A DNA stretch of 64,000 nucleotides from contig JABYQQ010000032.1 in NCBI GenBank assembly GCA_022605405.1, positions 263,001 to 327,000 of the forward strand. The letters run 5' to 3'. The first letter of the stretch is position 1. Every line of letters begins with the position of its first letter. Shown piece after piece: positions 1 through 13,660 of this stretch. The stretch is from Earliella scabrosa. Taxonomy: Eukaryota; Basidiomycota; Agaricomycetes; Polyporales; Polyporaceae. The notes below the pieces were generated by a model. The model saw only the letters and a program-made list of their open reading frames with translations, was not told where the DNA came from and searched no databases. The position numbers and the translations under genes are program-made.

Positions 1-2735
1 CACCAGGTGAATCGAGCGTTCCGGATGCCGATGACGCCGCTCTCAGAAGGAGGCGGGTGGGAAGGACGTCTGTTCTGGTCGTACTCGTCCAGCAGCTCGG
101 ACTAGAGCGTGCGGTTAGAACCTGCACTAGGAATAGCATTTGTATGCTGAGACTTACTTCTTGAAGGAAACGGTTGATACGTCCGAGGGATACCAAGCCT
201 TCAAAATAATGGCAAATGTTCAGTAGTTCAATGGTAATGGTAGAAGGTGACACCGGGCATACCATTCAGTATAATCGGGCGCCTGAAGATGAACAGACCA
301 AGTTGCGAGCGGAGGATGTCGAACACTGAAAATTGTCAATGAGTGTACAGAGAAACATAACGTGTCGTGGCAAATACTCACGAGAGATAGAAGAGAACAC
401 GATGGACGCTGGAGCGTCTCATGTCAGCACATTTTCGTACCTTGTCACTCCACATCCTGGACGTACCCGAAAGCTCGCGATGCATCCCGAGAGTCTGCGA
501 TGCGCAAGATCATCAGTACACGTGCATCACGAAAAGGGTCCGTTAAATCGATTCTACACACATATGTAGCATAGGTGACGAGCATCACAACCAGTGGAAC
601 GAATGTCCTGTCAACGCAGGTCGTGCCTGATCAGCATATATTCAATACTCACGGACTGTTCCGTGACTCACTTGACAAGTTCCATCTGAATCTGCTTATA
701 GGCTATCTGACGTGCTTGATACAACTCGCTCTCTCGAGCGGCATCGACCCGCTCCGCCTGCTCCGCCTCCCAGCCCAGAAGCTTGATGGTGCGAATGTTC
801 TTGAGCACTGTATGGGCGTCAGCGTAAGGACCAGCTGTATTACGGGGATTCATAGGCGTACTCTGTGTGACTAGCTTGATGCGTTTGTCGCTCTGTGAAG
901 CGTATTGATGATCGGTCAGCATTGTGGCCTTCGGTGGGCATGAGATAGGAGCGTGTTACCTCAGCTGCCTTTTGTCCATTGTGGCTCTTCATCCGCTTGT
1001 TGAGCCGCTCAGGTATTGGCATGAGGGCGAGAAGTACCCCGATCCCGACGAAGGTGCTGCAAGCGAAATGAGTCGGGTCGTCGCAGCGGAACGCCGCCTG
1101 ACGTACCTCCATCCAAGGATCTGGTAGAGGAAGTATACTGAGAGCACGACCTGAATTGGGGTCTCCAGCACTGGCGTAGGATCATTAGCTATGCAACGTA
1201 CTCGGGATAAGGGGGTAGCGGAAACGCACGGACGAGAAGCACGAATGTGCCCGCATTGGTGCAAGCCGTCAGATCGGTGGTCGCCAAGTTACTGATTGCA
1301 GGCATGTCGCCCGCGCCCTTAGCATTACCCTTCCCACCTTGCTGTTGTTGCGCCCTCGCCCGCAGACGCAGTCCATGGTCCAACGTGAGCTGCGAGATGA
1401 TAGCTTGTGTGCGTGCCACGATCTGGGTCTAGATCGCCAGTCATGCTCTCCGAGTCTAAGCTCAATTCGAAGAGGCGTACGCACCGAAACATAGTGGTAG
1501 TACTGCATCGCCAGCGACGATGCCATGTATCCCACACACAGAGCGCCGATCCAAAACCACGGGCGTATGGCCTCGGCAGCCGCGCCACGCTCGAGATATC
1601 TGTGTAACTGGAGTTAGCGGCACAAGCAGCGTTTGCGTCAAAACCAGGAACATACGATAGAATGTGCCTGAGACCAAGAGGGACGAGGAACGAAGACAAG
1701 CTCTGAAAAAGGCGAGTCAGTCGACTTCGAGCACAGCCTGTCAAGGACCAAGGACCAAGTGTCACATACCGCTAGCACAGTCATAACGGCCATGATGAAC
1801 CAGTCACGCTCTATTGGGCAACAAAGTATCACGGTTAGCGTTATCCATCAGATCGAGGCTATGCAACACGCACGGAAAAGCCTGAACAAGCTCCAAGCGA
1901 CATTCCTTTTCTTCTGGCCCACGCGTGCTTGCAGAGGATCGACATACTGTGCATCGCATTGATGTTTAGCTTGCCATGTGCGTGCGAAGGCTGTACTAAG
2001 ACGCATACCTTCTCGCTGATGCTAACCAGGTGCTCGATGGCGTTGTAGTCGGCTAGCGGAGGCAGTTCTTCCAGCGTGACGTGGCCAACTTTCTGTGCAT
2101 GATTGACGAGCGGGTTGAGCCAGCTGAAAGTGACAAGCGACAGGATAGATGCGGTCTGTTCCGGGCGCACGGTGGCGTCCCATTGGGGAACGTCAGAGGA
2201 CGGACGCCGCGGCGTCACGAGAGGCAGGATGATAGCGACCAACGTGAGGAGCACGACTTTCACCCAAAGCAGGATGCCTTCGTCGGCGTCCAGAGGAGTC
2301 GATGTGAACGAGGCGAGCGGCCAGATATCGCGGTAGGCATAGGTTGCCCATACAATTAGAAGAAGACAAACGCGTTGAATGTCGGCCATGGGAACTCGAG
2401 ACTTTCCGCGGATGCTGCTGGCAACCAACAGTGTGGAATACGTCTGCGTGTTCAGTCGAGTTAGCGGATGGTTAAGCAAGTCAACAGCATGGTGTGCTCA
2501 CGAATACCGAGAACTGAGCTGCATAGAAGATCACCATCAGCCGTTGGGCCCCGGATTGTGGCGTCTTCTGCACCAGAGTCACCAAGGACAGTGCGGAGAG
2601 TGCAATGTGGCAAAGGAAAGCCACGCCATCGAGTAACCGTCGTGCGAAGGTGCTGGTTCCATGTAACAACGATGCAGATGGTTGAGGATCCGGGTCAATC
2701 TGTTGGGCTTCTGCCAGACTGATCATGTCGTCCAT
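1..2735 (-). CDS. ABC transporter subfamily C (MRP-type), 3' part beyond window
   Basis: Integral-membrane ATP-driven exporter of the MRP/ABCC type. About a dozen short exons can be joined. The N-terminal part has several hydrophobic segments, then a linker ending LVTFSWLNPLVNHAQ and the first transmembrane domain, with TQAIISQLTLDHGLRLRA and IPERLNKRMKSHNGQKA. A spliced SDKRIKLVTQM joins LKNIRTIKLLGWEAE, a classic ABCC signature. Later exons give TFVPLVVMLVTYATY, FDILRSQLGLFIF and VSLGRINRFLQE. The last exon reaches GIRNARFTW, the start of nucleotide-binding domain 1, where the window ends, so Walker motifs are not seen. Every exon junction checked keeps frame, so the gene looks functional. 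The start at 2735 (MDDMISLAEAQQ) is the first in-frame ATG; an additional 5' exon cannot be excluded. Substrate unknown. Confidence 0.85.
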
Positions 2736-4116
2736 GCGTAGGAATGAGAATGTCTGGAGAGGGGAGGGTGTGGTTCAGGTATGGTGCTGGTCGATACGAG
2801 GGAGAACCTGAGGGCTGCGTTGTCCTTCGAAGCCTTTTAGATGTTTCGGCGCGGGCGCGCTTTGATAAGAATGTAATGGAGGATACGCGTCGAAAGCTCA
2901 CAGGGCAACGAAAACCAGTGATAGACAAGAGGGTCCTTTTGTAAAGTAGCCGGAAAGCCGTGAAACGCAGTTAATTGTGCACAATACCCGTCAACGGTCC
3001 TCGCTGTATCCAAGCGGCGCTAAGACCCAGTGTCTGGTGGACTAGCTCAGACGAACAGCTTTTGGCCCCCACTGTACAGCCAACTCCCGACTCCAGATAG
3101 GTATGTATCCTGCCGAGACCAGCTTAGACTGAGATCCGAGTGGGTTGGGGTGTTCTAGCGACCGTGTAGCACATCGTTGCGGGCCTGAAGTCAAACGCGT
3201 GGTTGTGAACTATAAGGCTGTGCCGGCGCGCGGCTGTCTGGCGGCTACTCCGCATCAAACTCCGCCACCCAACCTTTTCGACGCCCTCTTGCCGTGGCAC
3301 AGGTTCAATCCTAGTGGAAAGTAAGTGAGTACCCGAACTTGCTTTGGGTCTCACCGCATACGCATGCTCACTCACCTTTCCTCTACACCGCTATACAACG
3401 TCTCCTCGCAGTCTCGGCGGATGCGACCTGAATAGACGTCGGAGTCATATGTCAAGGACGTCGCCGAGAGATGGTGACAGTGCCAACGATTCCAAATATA
3501 TCTGAAATGGTACGAGCCTACCCACCGTGACCGCAAGGCCTAGAAAAATCAAGGCCTTGAACAGTCACAGCTCGAGCCAAAGTCTCGTCTCAGGTTTGAC
3601 ATTCGCTACGTCCGGGACTGAATATCAGAATGTTTGGGAGTCAAGGAGAATGGCGCGCGATTGCCCGGGCCATTGATGCTGCGAGCTTCTCGTGCACTGC
3701 AGGTCTGAGCCTCCGGTGCAATTGTTATCTTGCGTGTACCTGAGATTGGCTGTTCATTGCCATCTATGTACTGTGAGACATCCTCAAGGATCCTCTGGCA
3801 CTGACAAGCATGTACAGCAAACTTGACGTATCGGGCTACTTCCGCATCGTCGTATGCCATCACTCTATTACGATGCTTCGCGGAATGACCACGATCGTGT
3901 CGCGCGCGACTAAGCCCACTCTTGGACAAGAACGCATGGTCGGTCCTCGTTGCATCGCCTATGTTCACGTCTTTAATCCGGTGCGCTAACACACGCCTCC
4001 ATGCAAGGAACCTGATCCGGACCATCAGTCTAATACTTTATTAAATATGTCACGACCATCTCACGACAAGAACACTCGGAGCCTCGTGCTTCCATATACA
4101 ACCCTGCCATCGCGTA
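2736..4116. other. intergenic, no gene supported
   Basis: Upstream flank of the ABC transporter and downstream flank of the first tandem-repeat gene. A 139-codon open frame on the minus strand (3606-4025) has no recognisable domain and no hydrophobic or repeat pattern, and is probably chance. Confidence 0.5.
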
Positions 4117-4892
4117 TCAGGCAAGCGGCACATCCCTCTTGACCTGCCAGACCACGTTCTCGAACCACGGCTCAACGTGCTCCGTCGAACTCCCCCCGTT
4201 CTCCGCTGCCCTCAGTCTGTCAATGAGCAGCGACGCCTGTCCGCGGGTCAGCCCCGCCATCCTCTTCTGCGCCACCATTTCACTAACTCCGAGGCGGAGC
4301 GCTATGTCCTCAGCCCACCTGCTCTGCGAGTCTGTCATCGGAGAATGACAGTACACCCAGGTGAGCGGGTGTGACGGCGCCTCTCTCTGTCAGATGATCA
4401 TCGCAAGTGGTCAGCATTCTGTCTCCGAGCAGACCACATACGCGCACAAAGACACAATGGAAGTCGGAGAGGGGACAACAGATGATGAACAAGAATGCTC
4501 ACCAGCGGTGCGCGCCCGAGGGAATCGATGAACTCCCTCGTCGGGCGCTCGTTGTTCTGGAACATAATGATGAGCCTGCTCGCCTCCGCCTTGGTAACGT
4601 TCTGCCCGTTGTGGTCCTCTTGTTGCACGAACGGGATGCTGATCCCGGTGTATAGACAGAGGTTCTTCAACAGCTCGAACTGGCGGTCCGTCATCGGCTC
4701 TGCCGGTCGGCATCGGAAGAAAGACGAGTCAGACTGGCGTACTCGGATTTGGATGAAACAAGACCGTGACGACTCACCGCCACCTGTGGCCCAACGTTCC
4801 GGAGGATGGTCTTCCCAGCGGTTCATGGTCCTTGCCGTTCCGGCTCCCGTGGTCCTTGAGATCCTTTCAAGAGCGACAGGGTTCTCGTCCAA
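4117..4892 (-). CDS. Tandem-repeat protein, copy A (DUF3072-like family)
   Basis: Unrecognised gene, one of four paralogues in this window. Three exons are inferred: 4892-4778, 4699-4504ish and about 4370-4117. Exon 1 ends RWEDHPPERWATGG, followed by a phase-1 intron. Exon 2 opens with EPMTDRQFELL and carries VTKAEASRLI and FIDSLGRAPL, followed by a phase-0 intron. Exon 3 has HPLTWVYCHSPMTDSQ, then LTRGQASLLIDRL, and ends KRDVPLA. The protein is about 190 residues and consists of two related helical repeats, each starting with an MT..Q motif and ending with T(K/R)(A/G)(E/Q)AS.LI. This copy has no acidic tail. No signal peptide or membrane segment is seen. The repeat resembles bacterial DUF3072 from memory; function unknown. 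The start is set by alignment with the paralogues, which have a similar short exon 1. Confidence 0.75.
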
Positions 4893-5443
4893 ATATGATA
4901 GCGACGAGGTTCTGGAAGATCATGAGGGCGGTGTTACCGTGGTAAGTTTCTATGGACGACTGTGGCTCAATGCTCACCCACAACCCATCGCCGAAAGTGA
5001 GAGAGACGAGGCGGGATATCTTCTACTTCCCTCGCTACGGCGGGCGGGGGCTGAAGATACGATGGGCCACCCAACTGCTGAGGCCGACTAGTCATAGTGC
5101 TTCAGGGACGCGACCAGTGCATGTCTGATCAGTCAGTGACTGTCAGCCGTCCTGGTTGTACGTGAGAGTGCAGCTCGCAACCGTGGGCCGCATGATACCA
5201 ATCGTAGTACATTTGGACTTCGAGGTGTTGTGTTCTGGCAGTTGTGAGTGTACCTGGAGACGTCGGTACGTACTTCAGACGGGAGTGGACTTTGATCGGG
5301 CCGCCGATGCCGACATGTTTGTCCGTGTTTGTGCAACAGTCTGGTTTGGCAGTCTTCAAAGTCCTCGTTCAAATCTGGAACCCGATTGGTCTTCTACTTA
5401 CCACAACTTTTGGTAGCAAACACAATGTGGGTACACCTCGCCC
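4893..5443. other. intergenic between copy A and MFS transporter
   Basis: 5' flank of copy A and 3' flank of the transporter. No additional coding exon or RNA gene was recognised. Plus-strand open frames here extend from antisense readings of the flanking genes. Confidence 0.5.
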
Positions 5444-7256
5444 TCACGACACCACTCTCTGCCGTGCAAGCCCAACGACTACGCTCCCGACCCCAGTCGC
5501 GAGTGCGCAAGAGCCCACGAACAGTTCGACTGCGCCATACCCAAACCGCCCGAACCCGCTGCCCATCGTGCTCCCTCTCCCCGCCTCCAACAGAAGTCCA
5601 GATATAGTGGGCCCAATGATAGCAGATATGCCCTTGAAGAACGACGTCCCAGAGAAAGCCATTCCGACGTACTCCCGCTGGTTCCCGGTGCACTCAACCG
5701 CCGCGTTCGTCCACGTCGAAGAGAAACCGCCATTCTGAGTCACGTAAACACGTCGCGGATGATCAGCCACAGGGATACGGTCCATGCAAACGAGCGCGGG
5801 ATCACGCACCAGGGTACCGAAGATGATCGCGAAGAAGTATAGGTATATCGCCCCGTTCGCGAAGCCCCAGAGGAGGAACGCCGCGAGCGCACTGCCGAGC
5901 GCACTGACGAACATGACAGACGGGTACGGGACCCTGTCGGTCATGTGTCCGAGCAAGATCTGTCCGACGGTGGCGGAGACGTTGAACAACGCGAGGATGA
6001 CCGTCGCGGTGAACTGGTCGGATATGCTCTTGGTGAACATCGCGATATACAGCGTGACTGGAAACTGCCCGAGGCCTTGCAAGAAGTTCGTGACGACCTG
6101 TAAGGAAAGGTGAGTCACTGAGCGTCACAGTGCACGACATACAACACTCACGAAGCTGAGGAAGAGCGGACTCCTGAACCAATCCATATGCGGAGGAATA
6201 AGCTTCGGCCGTCGCTGGGTGGCGTTGAACCTTGGGGTCGGAAACCGACTCCGCATACCAAGCAGCGCGATGGCGGAGCATAGCGATGTGCCAAGAGCCC
6301 AGATGCGCAGCGTCCAGCGCAGACCGACCTTCTCGAGGAGTCCGTTCAGCATGAAAGGGAAGATGAAGCCTCCTACACCCGTCCCGGAGAAGATGATGCC
6401 TCCTGCGAGACCGCGGCGCTCGGAGAACCACTCTGGGAGGAGCTTGAAGACGGGCATGTACAGTATTCCGCCGCCCACTCCGACACCAACTCCTTGGAGG
6501 AGGATGAGTTGCCATGTCTACGGTACGGTACGGCGGCAGATTCGAGTCTGAGCACGGTGTCATCAATGCAGATGCAAACTACGCACTTTTGTCGCGAAGC
6601 TAGACGCGAAGAGAGACGCGAAGTAGAGCAACAGTCCGAACCACATTCCCATGCGTAAGAAGTCGGGGTAGCGCCGCAACAGAACTGAGAGGATCAATGC
6701 CTGCAACCGAAGTGATGTTAGGTAGGATCATACAACTGGAACCATGCCGCGAAACTGACCTCTCCGTATTGGAAGGCCAACGATACGGTGCCAACTGCGG
6801 CGATCGCGACGCCAGAAGAAGCGTTGAACGGGGGATGCGAAGTGTAGTAGTCTGTACTTTTGGTGAGCTGTGACACATGTATCATGCTTCAACCTGGTAG
6901 GTACCTTGGAAGATACCATAACTGTCGTGCAGATCGTTAAGCAAACGTGTTAGAACGATCGGATGAACCGTCCATGCTGACCTGAAGCTGAATCCCCATA
7001 TCATCATTTCCAGCACAAATGCCGCCGCGCAAAATGTCCACGCGCCAACCCCCCTGTCGACCGGAGGGAGTTCTTGGACGTTCGCGCCTTCCTGTGGGTC
7101 TTCCACGCGAAGCGCGGCCATCGAGGACTGCGCGGAGAGGGTCGTTGGGGTATTTTCAGCGCCATTTGCTACGAATTGATCCTTCGGAGCTGTACTCGAC
7201 GACGACATTGCGTAAGGTCTTTCAATGTCGTGTGGGGACTGCATGAGCACATCCAT
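5444..7256 (-). CDS. MFS transporter, monocarboxylate (MCT)-like family
   Basis: Predicted 12-helix plasma-membrane permease of the fungal MCT-like branch of the major facilitator superfamily. About six exons. The N-terminal tail is hydrophilic and Ser/Thr-rich. Then comes VDRGVGAWTFCAAAFVLEMM, helix 1 with the family's G.W...A.F feature. Later pieces are FQYGE, PDFLRMGMWFGLLLYFASLF, QLILLQGVGVGVGGGILY and ERRGLAGGIIFSGTGVGGF, the last a hallmark of helices 4-5. The C-terminal half has LGHMTDR (loop 8-9 type motif) and ends VGLARQRVVS. An intron between IIFGTL and NGGFSSTWTNA removes the sequence translated as RDPALVCMDR. All exons join in frame. Three ATGs lie near the start (7256, 7244, 7211); the longest is given. 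Substrate is unknown; monocarboxylates or riboflavin-type solutes are family possibilities. Confidence 0.8.
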
Positions 7257-7986
7257 GCTGGCAGGAAGGTGCGGTGGTGGCAGGGTCAGGGCAGGGTGGT
7301 GGTCGGATGATCAGATCGAGGCGCCGACGGTGAGTCACGATAGATTTTGCAACCGCTTACCTCTCCCGCCTACAGCGATCCACGAGTCTAGATGCCCTGA
7401 AGATCGCGTGAGTAAGTCTGTACTGCACGTAGGAATAATAGCTTGCAGAGTCGAACCTTCCAATTTCATTGGTCTACTAGCACTGAGCAGCACTGCACTA
7501 TGGCAATAGATGCACTACAACTATGAATACTTGCTGTGAACTTTGACGACTTGACGGCTAGAATGCCCTCGAACAAAGTGCGGTGGGGTCAATGTTCAAG
7601 TGATCTTTAGAGGTGGAAGGGAACGTGGTGAGCGCTGGTGCGGTCCGGTCGTCCGATCATGTATGTGTTTGGTCGTGTTTTCACGGATAGCAAACTTCGC
7701 GCAGTAACTCTCCTTCAGACCTTTGCGGCCCAGCATACACTATGCGAGCTGGGCCAAGGCACACGTCCTATGTGGTATGTCGCGGATCTTATTGGTGAGC
7801 TTTCTCTCGCTGACTAGTTGAATCGTGAATAGACCTAGACCCACGACAGCCAAGTCTCAGATTTCGGGGACGCGCCGCACCTGCAATGTAGGAATTCGTG
7901 GCTACAGTGCTAGCAGGCTACAGGAGGAGGCTGAGGCACCATCTGTCGAGGTAGTCGTGGATCAGGGCAAGGTATGTCCGCTACGC
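7257..7986. other. intergenic, no gene supported
   Basis: Lies between the transporter's 5' end and the stop of copy B. No coding pattern, tRNA or repeat recognised. Confidence 0.5.
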
Positions 7987-9090
7987 CTACATGTCCTCCA
8001 TCTCCACGTCCGTTCCCACGTCCACGCCCTCCTCGCTATCTTCCTCGCTTTCTTCATCGCCGTCGCTGTTCTCTCCTTGTTCTTCGTCGGAGTCTTCTTC
8101 GACTTCACCCTCCGCGTCGCGATCACTCTCCTCCATCCCCACGCTCTCGTCGTCTTCAGGCTGCTCGTCATCTTCCGAGTCCTGTTCCTCGTTGGACATG
8201 TCTTCGGTCCAATCACTGTCATTCCCAATGTCATCCGTAATGTCGGAGTTGTCGTCACTGTCCCAATCCATCGCATCGTCCTTGAGCGCCTTCCGCACGA
8301 CGAAGAATATGACGTCGACACAGTCTTCATCCGATTCGTCTTCGCTTTCTTCGCTATCGTCCTCGCTCGGTTGGTAGTTGTCGTCGTCCACCTCGTCCGG
8401 AAGCGGCACCTCCTCCATCACACGCGTCACCATCTTGTCGAACCAGCGCGCATCGCGTATGCAGAGCTCTGCCTTCAGAATCGGGATTAGCCTGGATGCC
8501 TGTCCGCGCGTCAAGCCCAGCGTGCCCTTCTGGACCGACGCGAGAGGCACGTGGAGTTGTTCAGCCAGCTCCTCGATGAGCGTGAACTGCATAACGGTCA
8601 TCGGCTCGTGGCAGCGGTACCAGGTCGACGGGTGGTCGGGTGATGTGTACTGAGTGCATCCGCGTTTAGGTAAGGCTCTCTTCAAAGCGTGGTGGAAAGC
8701 AAGTACTGACCTCCGGTCCCCGACCCAACGATTCCAGGAAGGCACGCGTGATGGGCTCGCCCCTCTCAACTTTGGTGATGAGTATGCTTGCCTCGGCCTT
8801 CGTGACGCGCTGCCCGTTCCCGTTGGGCAGGTATATGAACGGTATGTCAACATTGAGCGTCTTGTGCAAGACCCAAAGCTTCCGTAGCTGCCGGGGCGTC
8901 ATAGGCTCTGCTCATTGTGACAGACATATGCAGAGGATGCAGGGAATCAAGCGTCAGTATACTCGTGACGAATCTATTGAGGTGGGCTGCAACCAGAGGG
9001 AGGTGACGTACCGCCGCCTGTGGCCCAACGATCAGGTGTATAGCCCTCCCAGCGGGATGCTCTGCGAGGCGTCTGCGGGTTGTCGCTCAT
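7987..9090 (-). CDS. Tandem-repeat protein, copy B, with long acidic tail
   Basis: Paralogue of the 4.1-kb gene, about 312 residues in three exons. Exon 1 ends RWEGYTPDRWATGG (phase-1 intron). Exon 2 runs from EPMTPRQLRKLW through GQRVTKAEASILI to FLESLGRGPE (phase-0 intron, donor GTCAGT). Exon 3 starts YTSPDHPSTWYRCHEPMTVM, has LGLTRGQASRLIPILK and EEVPLPDEVDDD. Roughly residues 177-312 form an uninterrupted Asp/Glu/Ser tail that ends VEMEDM. Such tails are typical of histone- or basic-protein-binding nuclear proteins, but that role is inference only. No signal peptide or membrane segment. The start at 9090 is the ATG just upstream of the conserved RW-G-TPD-WA block. Open frames on the opposite strand are a by-product of the GA-rich tail. 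Confidence 0.8.
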
Positions 9091-11331
9091 CTTTGACTCG
9101 TACGCGACCACGAGCTCCTCCGTGGTCTTGATTGTTCAGAACACAAGCAAAGGAACCTAGGATGACAGTAGGAAACAAGAGACGACCTCCCGAACGTCCC
9201 TCGCTGCGGAGCACAATATTCGTGCGCGCCTCCGCGGCGACGACATCTGTGCAAGTATCATCTCTCCAGAATTCAAGTCTCACGGCGTGGGTCGCGACGC
9301 GGTCCCTCAGCGATTCTAGCTCGGGGATTGAGGATAATTGAGGATCGCTACCGCAGCCGCCGAGCGCTACGGACTGGTTGTCCGCGCTTACTGTCCTTGG
9401 CAATCCGCACTTCGGATCCTAATGCCAAGCCCCATCGAGGTCAAGGACGTTGAATGGTATCCACTGTCCAGACTCCAGCGGTCTGTACACTCTCTTCGAG
9501 TCTAGTTTCCGTGCTCGCGCTCATATTGTTGTTGCACAGACAACAGGCGTCTAACCCTCGTTGACACGTACATGCTTGGACTTGAGCCTCACCTTCGTAG
9601 GTAACATCGCCACCGTGCTTTCCATGCGAGACGGTTAGCGACGAGCAGTCAGCTGCTCCTCCGCATCGGCACTGCCGGTCGGCCCTTGTCACCACACTGA
9701 TGAATCTACAGGACAAACGTCCCCCGTTCGTCTCAACATCAATGCGCTGCTCACCAGCTGAGCTTTGAGTTCGTGGTTGTGGCATTGATATTGATGGTGT
9801 TCGAGAGCGATACAGTTGGGTTCGGAGGACACCGCTCATGACTTCGACTGCACCCAATGATGCCGCCCACTACGCTCTATTGGCTGCACTCGGCGGAACG
9901 GAGTCTCCCTTCGACGTCTGGCACGGGGCGAGACGCGCTTACGTGCACCATGAGGTGCAGAGAACCTACTAAGTACTAGTAAGGTCATCTTTCTGAAAGA
10001 TCAATATACTTCCGAATGCTGAACGTGCCTTGGTCTTACGGCAGCCTGGGTGGCTTCCTCCAACAGGATAGCCATGGATACTCGACGAGCCAGGCACTAG
10101 GAACTGCGTTTGGTACAGGTCAGTTAGACCTCCACTTTCGGCGTCAACTCTTACGTGTACTGAGCTGAGCGCTTTACATGTATGAGAATTATACCTACGC
10201 GCCTTGTTCTGACCACTCAAGTGGTCTGGGTGTATCTGATGATGGCAGTCACGGTGATGTATGCGGCTAGTTTACGGATGATGGGCCATTCGCGAGGGTC
10301 ACGATGTTGGAGTACTGGTGAGTATGGCTACTTTTCACTCCAGGTTGGGAGCAGCTGATCTCTTCCGGCGGTAGAATGCGATGTTGGCACCACTTAGTGG
10401 TGAACTAATCTGCTTCCATGGAGGATTGAGACTGTAGACACGTTCAGTGGACCACCGAACGTTAAACCGAGCGACTCTTTCCGCTTCCCTGGTAAGTGAG
10501 CTCTGCCTTTCTACACGCCGTGCTCAGCACCCGCTTCCAGGCACATTCCTCCACCATACGGAGCCTACGCATATTCGTGACCCCGCCGTCATGTAGCCTC
10601 ATGCTAGTGGCGGATACTGAGCGACAAATGCTCACTGCTCGTGCTATGTGGCGGAATGCATGCAGCGATCATCCTTCCCGCATTCGAAGATGAGTTTCGC
10701 ACCTTATGGGACAGTCGTGCAATCGACGCGCGCGCAACCGAAATTCGCCACGCATCCATGCCTTATTCACGTTATTTCCGGGCCTCGTTGGTAGCGATAC
10801 CGATTATCGCGGTTGCTCTACTCGCATTCTGTGAGCGGAGATATCAGTGGCGTCATATATGTGCGTGCACCAGTCACACAAGCAAACACACGTGCTGACA
10901 GATCCTCCCTGCCGGTAGATGTGCCGTGACACGGTGGTTGTCCTATTGTCGGCGCTACTGCACCGCTCATCCAGCCTGGATCATTCAAACTGCTGACGCT
11001 CGACACGTACCTGTCAAGGCGTGCACGGTCACGGACGTAACCCTACCGGCACCCGATGAGAAGATGATGATGCCGATCCGGCCGCTCAAATTTGCACTTT
11101 CTGAGCTCCAGGAACGCATTGCTTCTCCTACAGGTCGGCGCGATCCTGAGCAACCTGGTGGCTCGTCGTGTTCCTTACGGTGCGACAGGACACCACAAGT
11201 GGAGGCATGCCGGACCGGCTCGCGTAGAACATTGAGACTCTGATGTGGCTCATCCTCATGGACATGTGTGGGCGGGACTGCACACTCGAGCTAAGCTCTC
11301 CGTGGTCGAGTCTTGCGGGAGAGGGACACAG
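9091..11331. other. intergenic, no gene supported
   Basis: About 2.2 kb upstream of both copy B (divergent) and the first subtilisin. A 138-codon minus-strand frame (9441-9857) is Cys- and Arg-rich with no domain pattern or plausible splice partners. Nothing else was recognised. Confidence 0.45.
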
Positions 11332-11337
11332 TATAAA
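11332..11337 (+). promoter_or_regulatory. TATA box of subtilisin 1
   Basis: TATAAA 82 bp before the ATG of the secreted protease. The other two secreted-hydrolase genes with a visible TATA motif (esterase, third subtilisin) place it 69-84 bp upstream, supporting the start choices. Confidence 0.6.
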
Positions 11338-11413
11338 GGTGCGACATCCGTTCGTCGACTCCCCAGTGCTCTGGTACTACCTCTTGCTCACTCGCCTTCT
11401 ACACATAGTCGAC

Positions 11414-13409
<1,996 letters not shown>

Positions 13410-13642
13410 TCAGGAGGACGCTCTAATATTTTGTACTCTCCTGTACGAGGTCTTCAACGTCTGGTTCTTGCCTTCTTTGCGACACGTACCGCGACAGAGT
13501 TGCCACTCGTGGTGTGCTGTGGCAGTGCTTGATGTATTATGTCAATCTTCTATAGAACAGGAGCTGAGACGAAAAAGGAAATTGTAGATTGTTAGCATCA
13601 TAACTCGCCTCTCGGACATGTTGACGACATGGCTAGCTACTT

Positions 13643-13660
13643 GGTAGTAGTAGTAGTAGT
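13643..13660. repeat. TAG trinucleotide microsatellite
   Basis: Short run of TAG/GTA units about 230 bp downstream of the subtilisin 1 stop codon. A similar short TAG run lies at 41727-41742. Confidence 0.7.

Noticed and set aside
3606..4025. 139-codon minus-strand frame
   Set aside because: No recognisable motif, no paralogue, ends beside a conserved gene; chance ORF.
4495..5091. 198-codon plus-strand frame
   Set aside because: Antisense to copy A exons and its upstream flank; no domain and no splice logic.
7825..8490. 221-codon plus-strand open frame and two other long frames opposite copy B
   Set aside because: They are the complement of the Asp/Glu-rich tail of copy B; GA-rich codons leave the opposite strand free of stops. 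Copy B has paralogue and splice support, these do not.
9441..9857. 138-codon Cys/Arg-rich minus-strand frame
   Set aside because: No Cys spacing pattern of a known domain and no consistent start or splice context.
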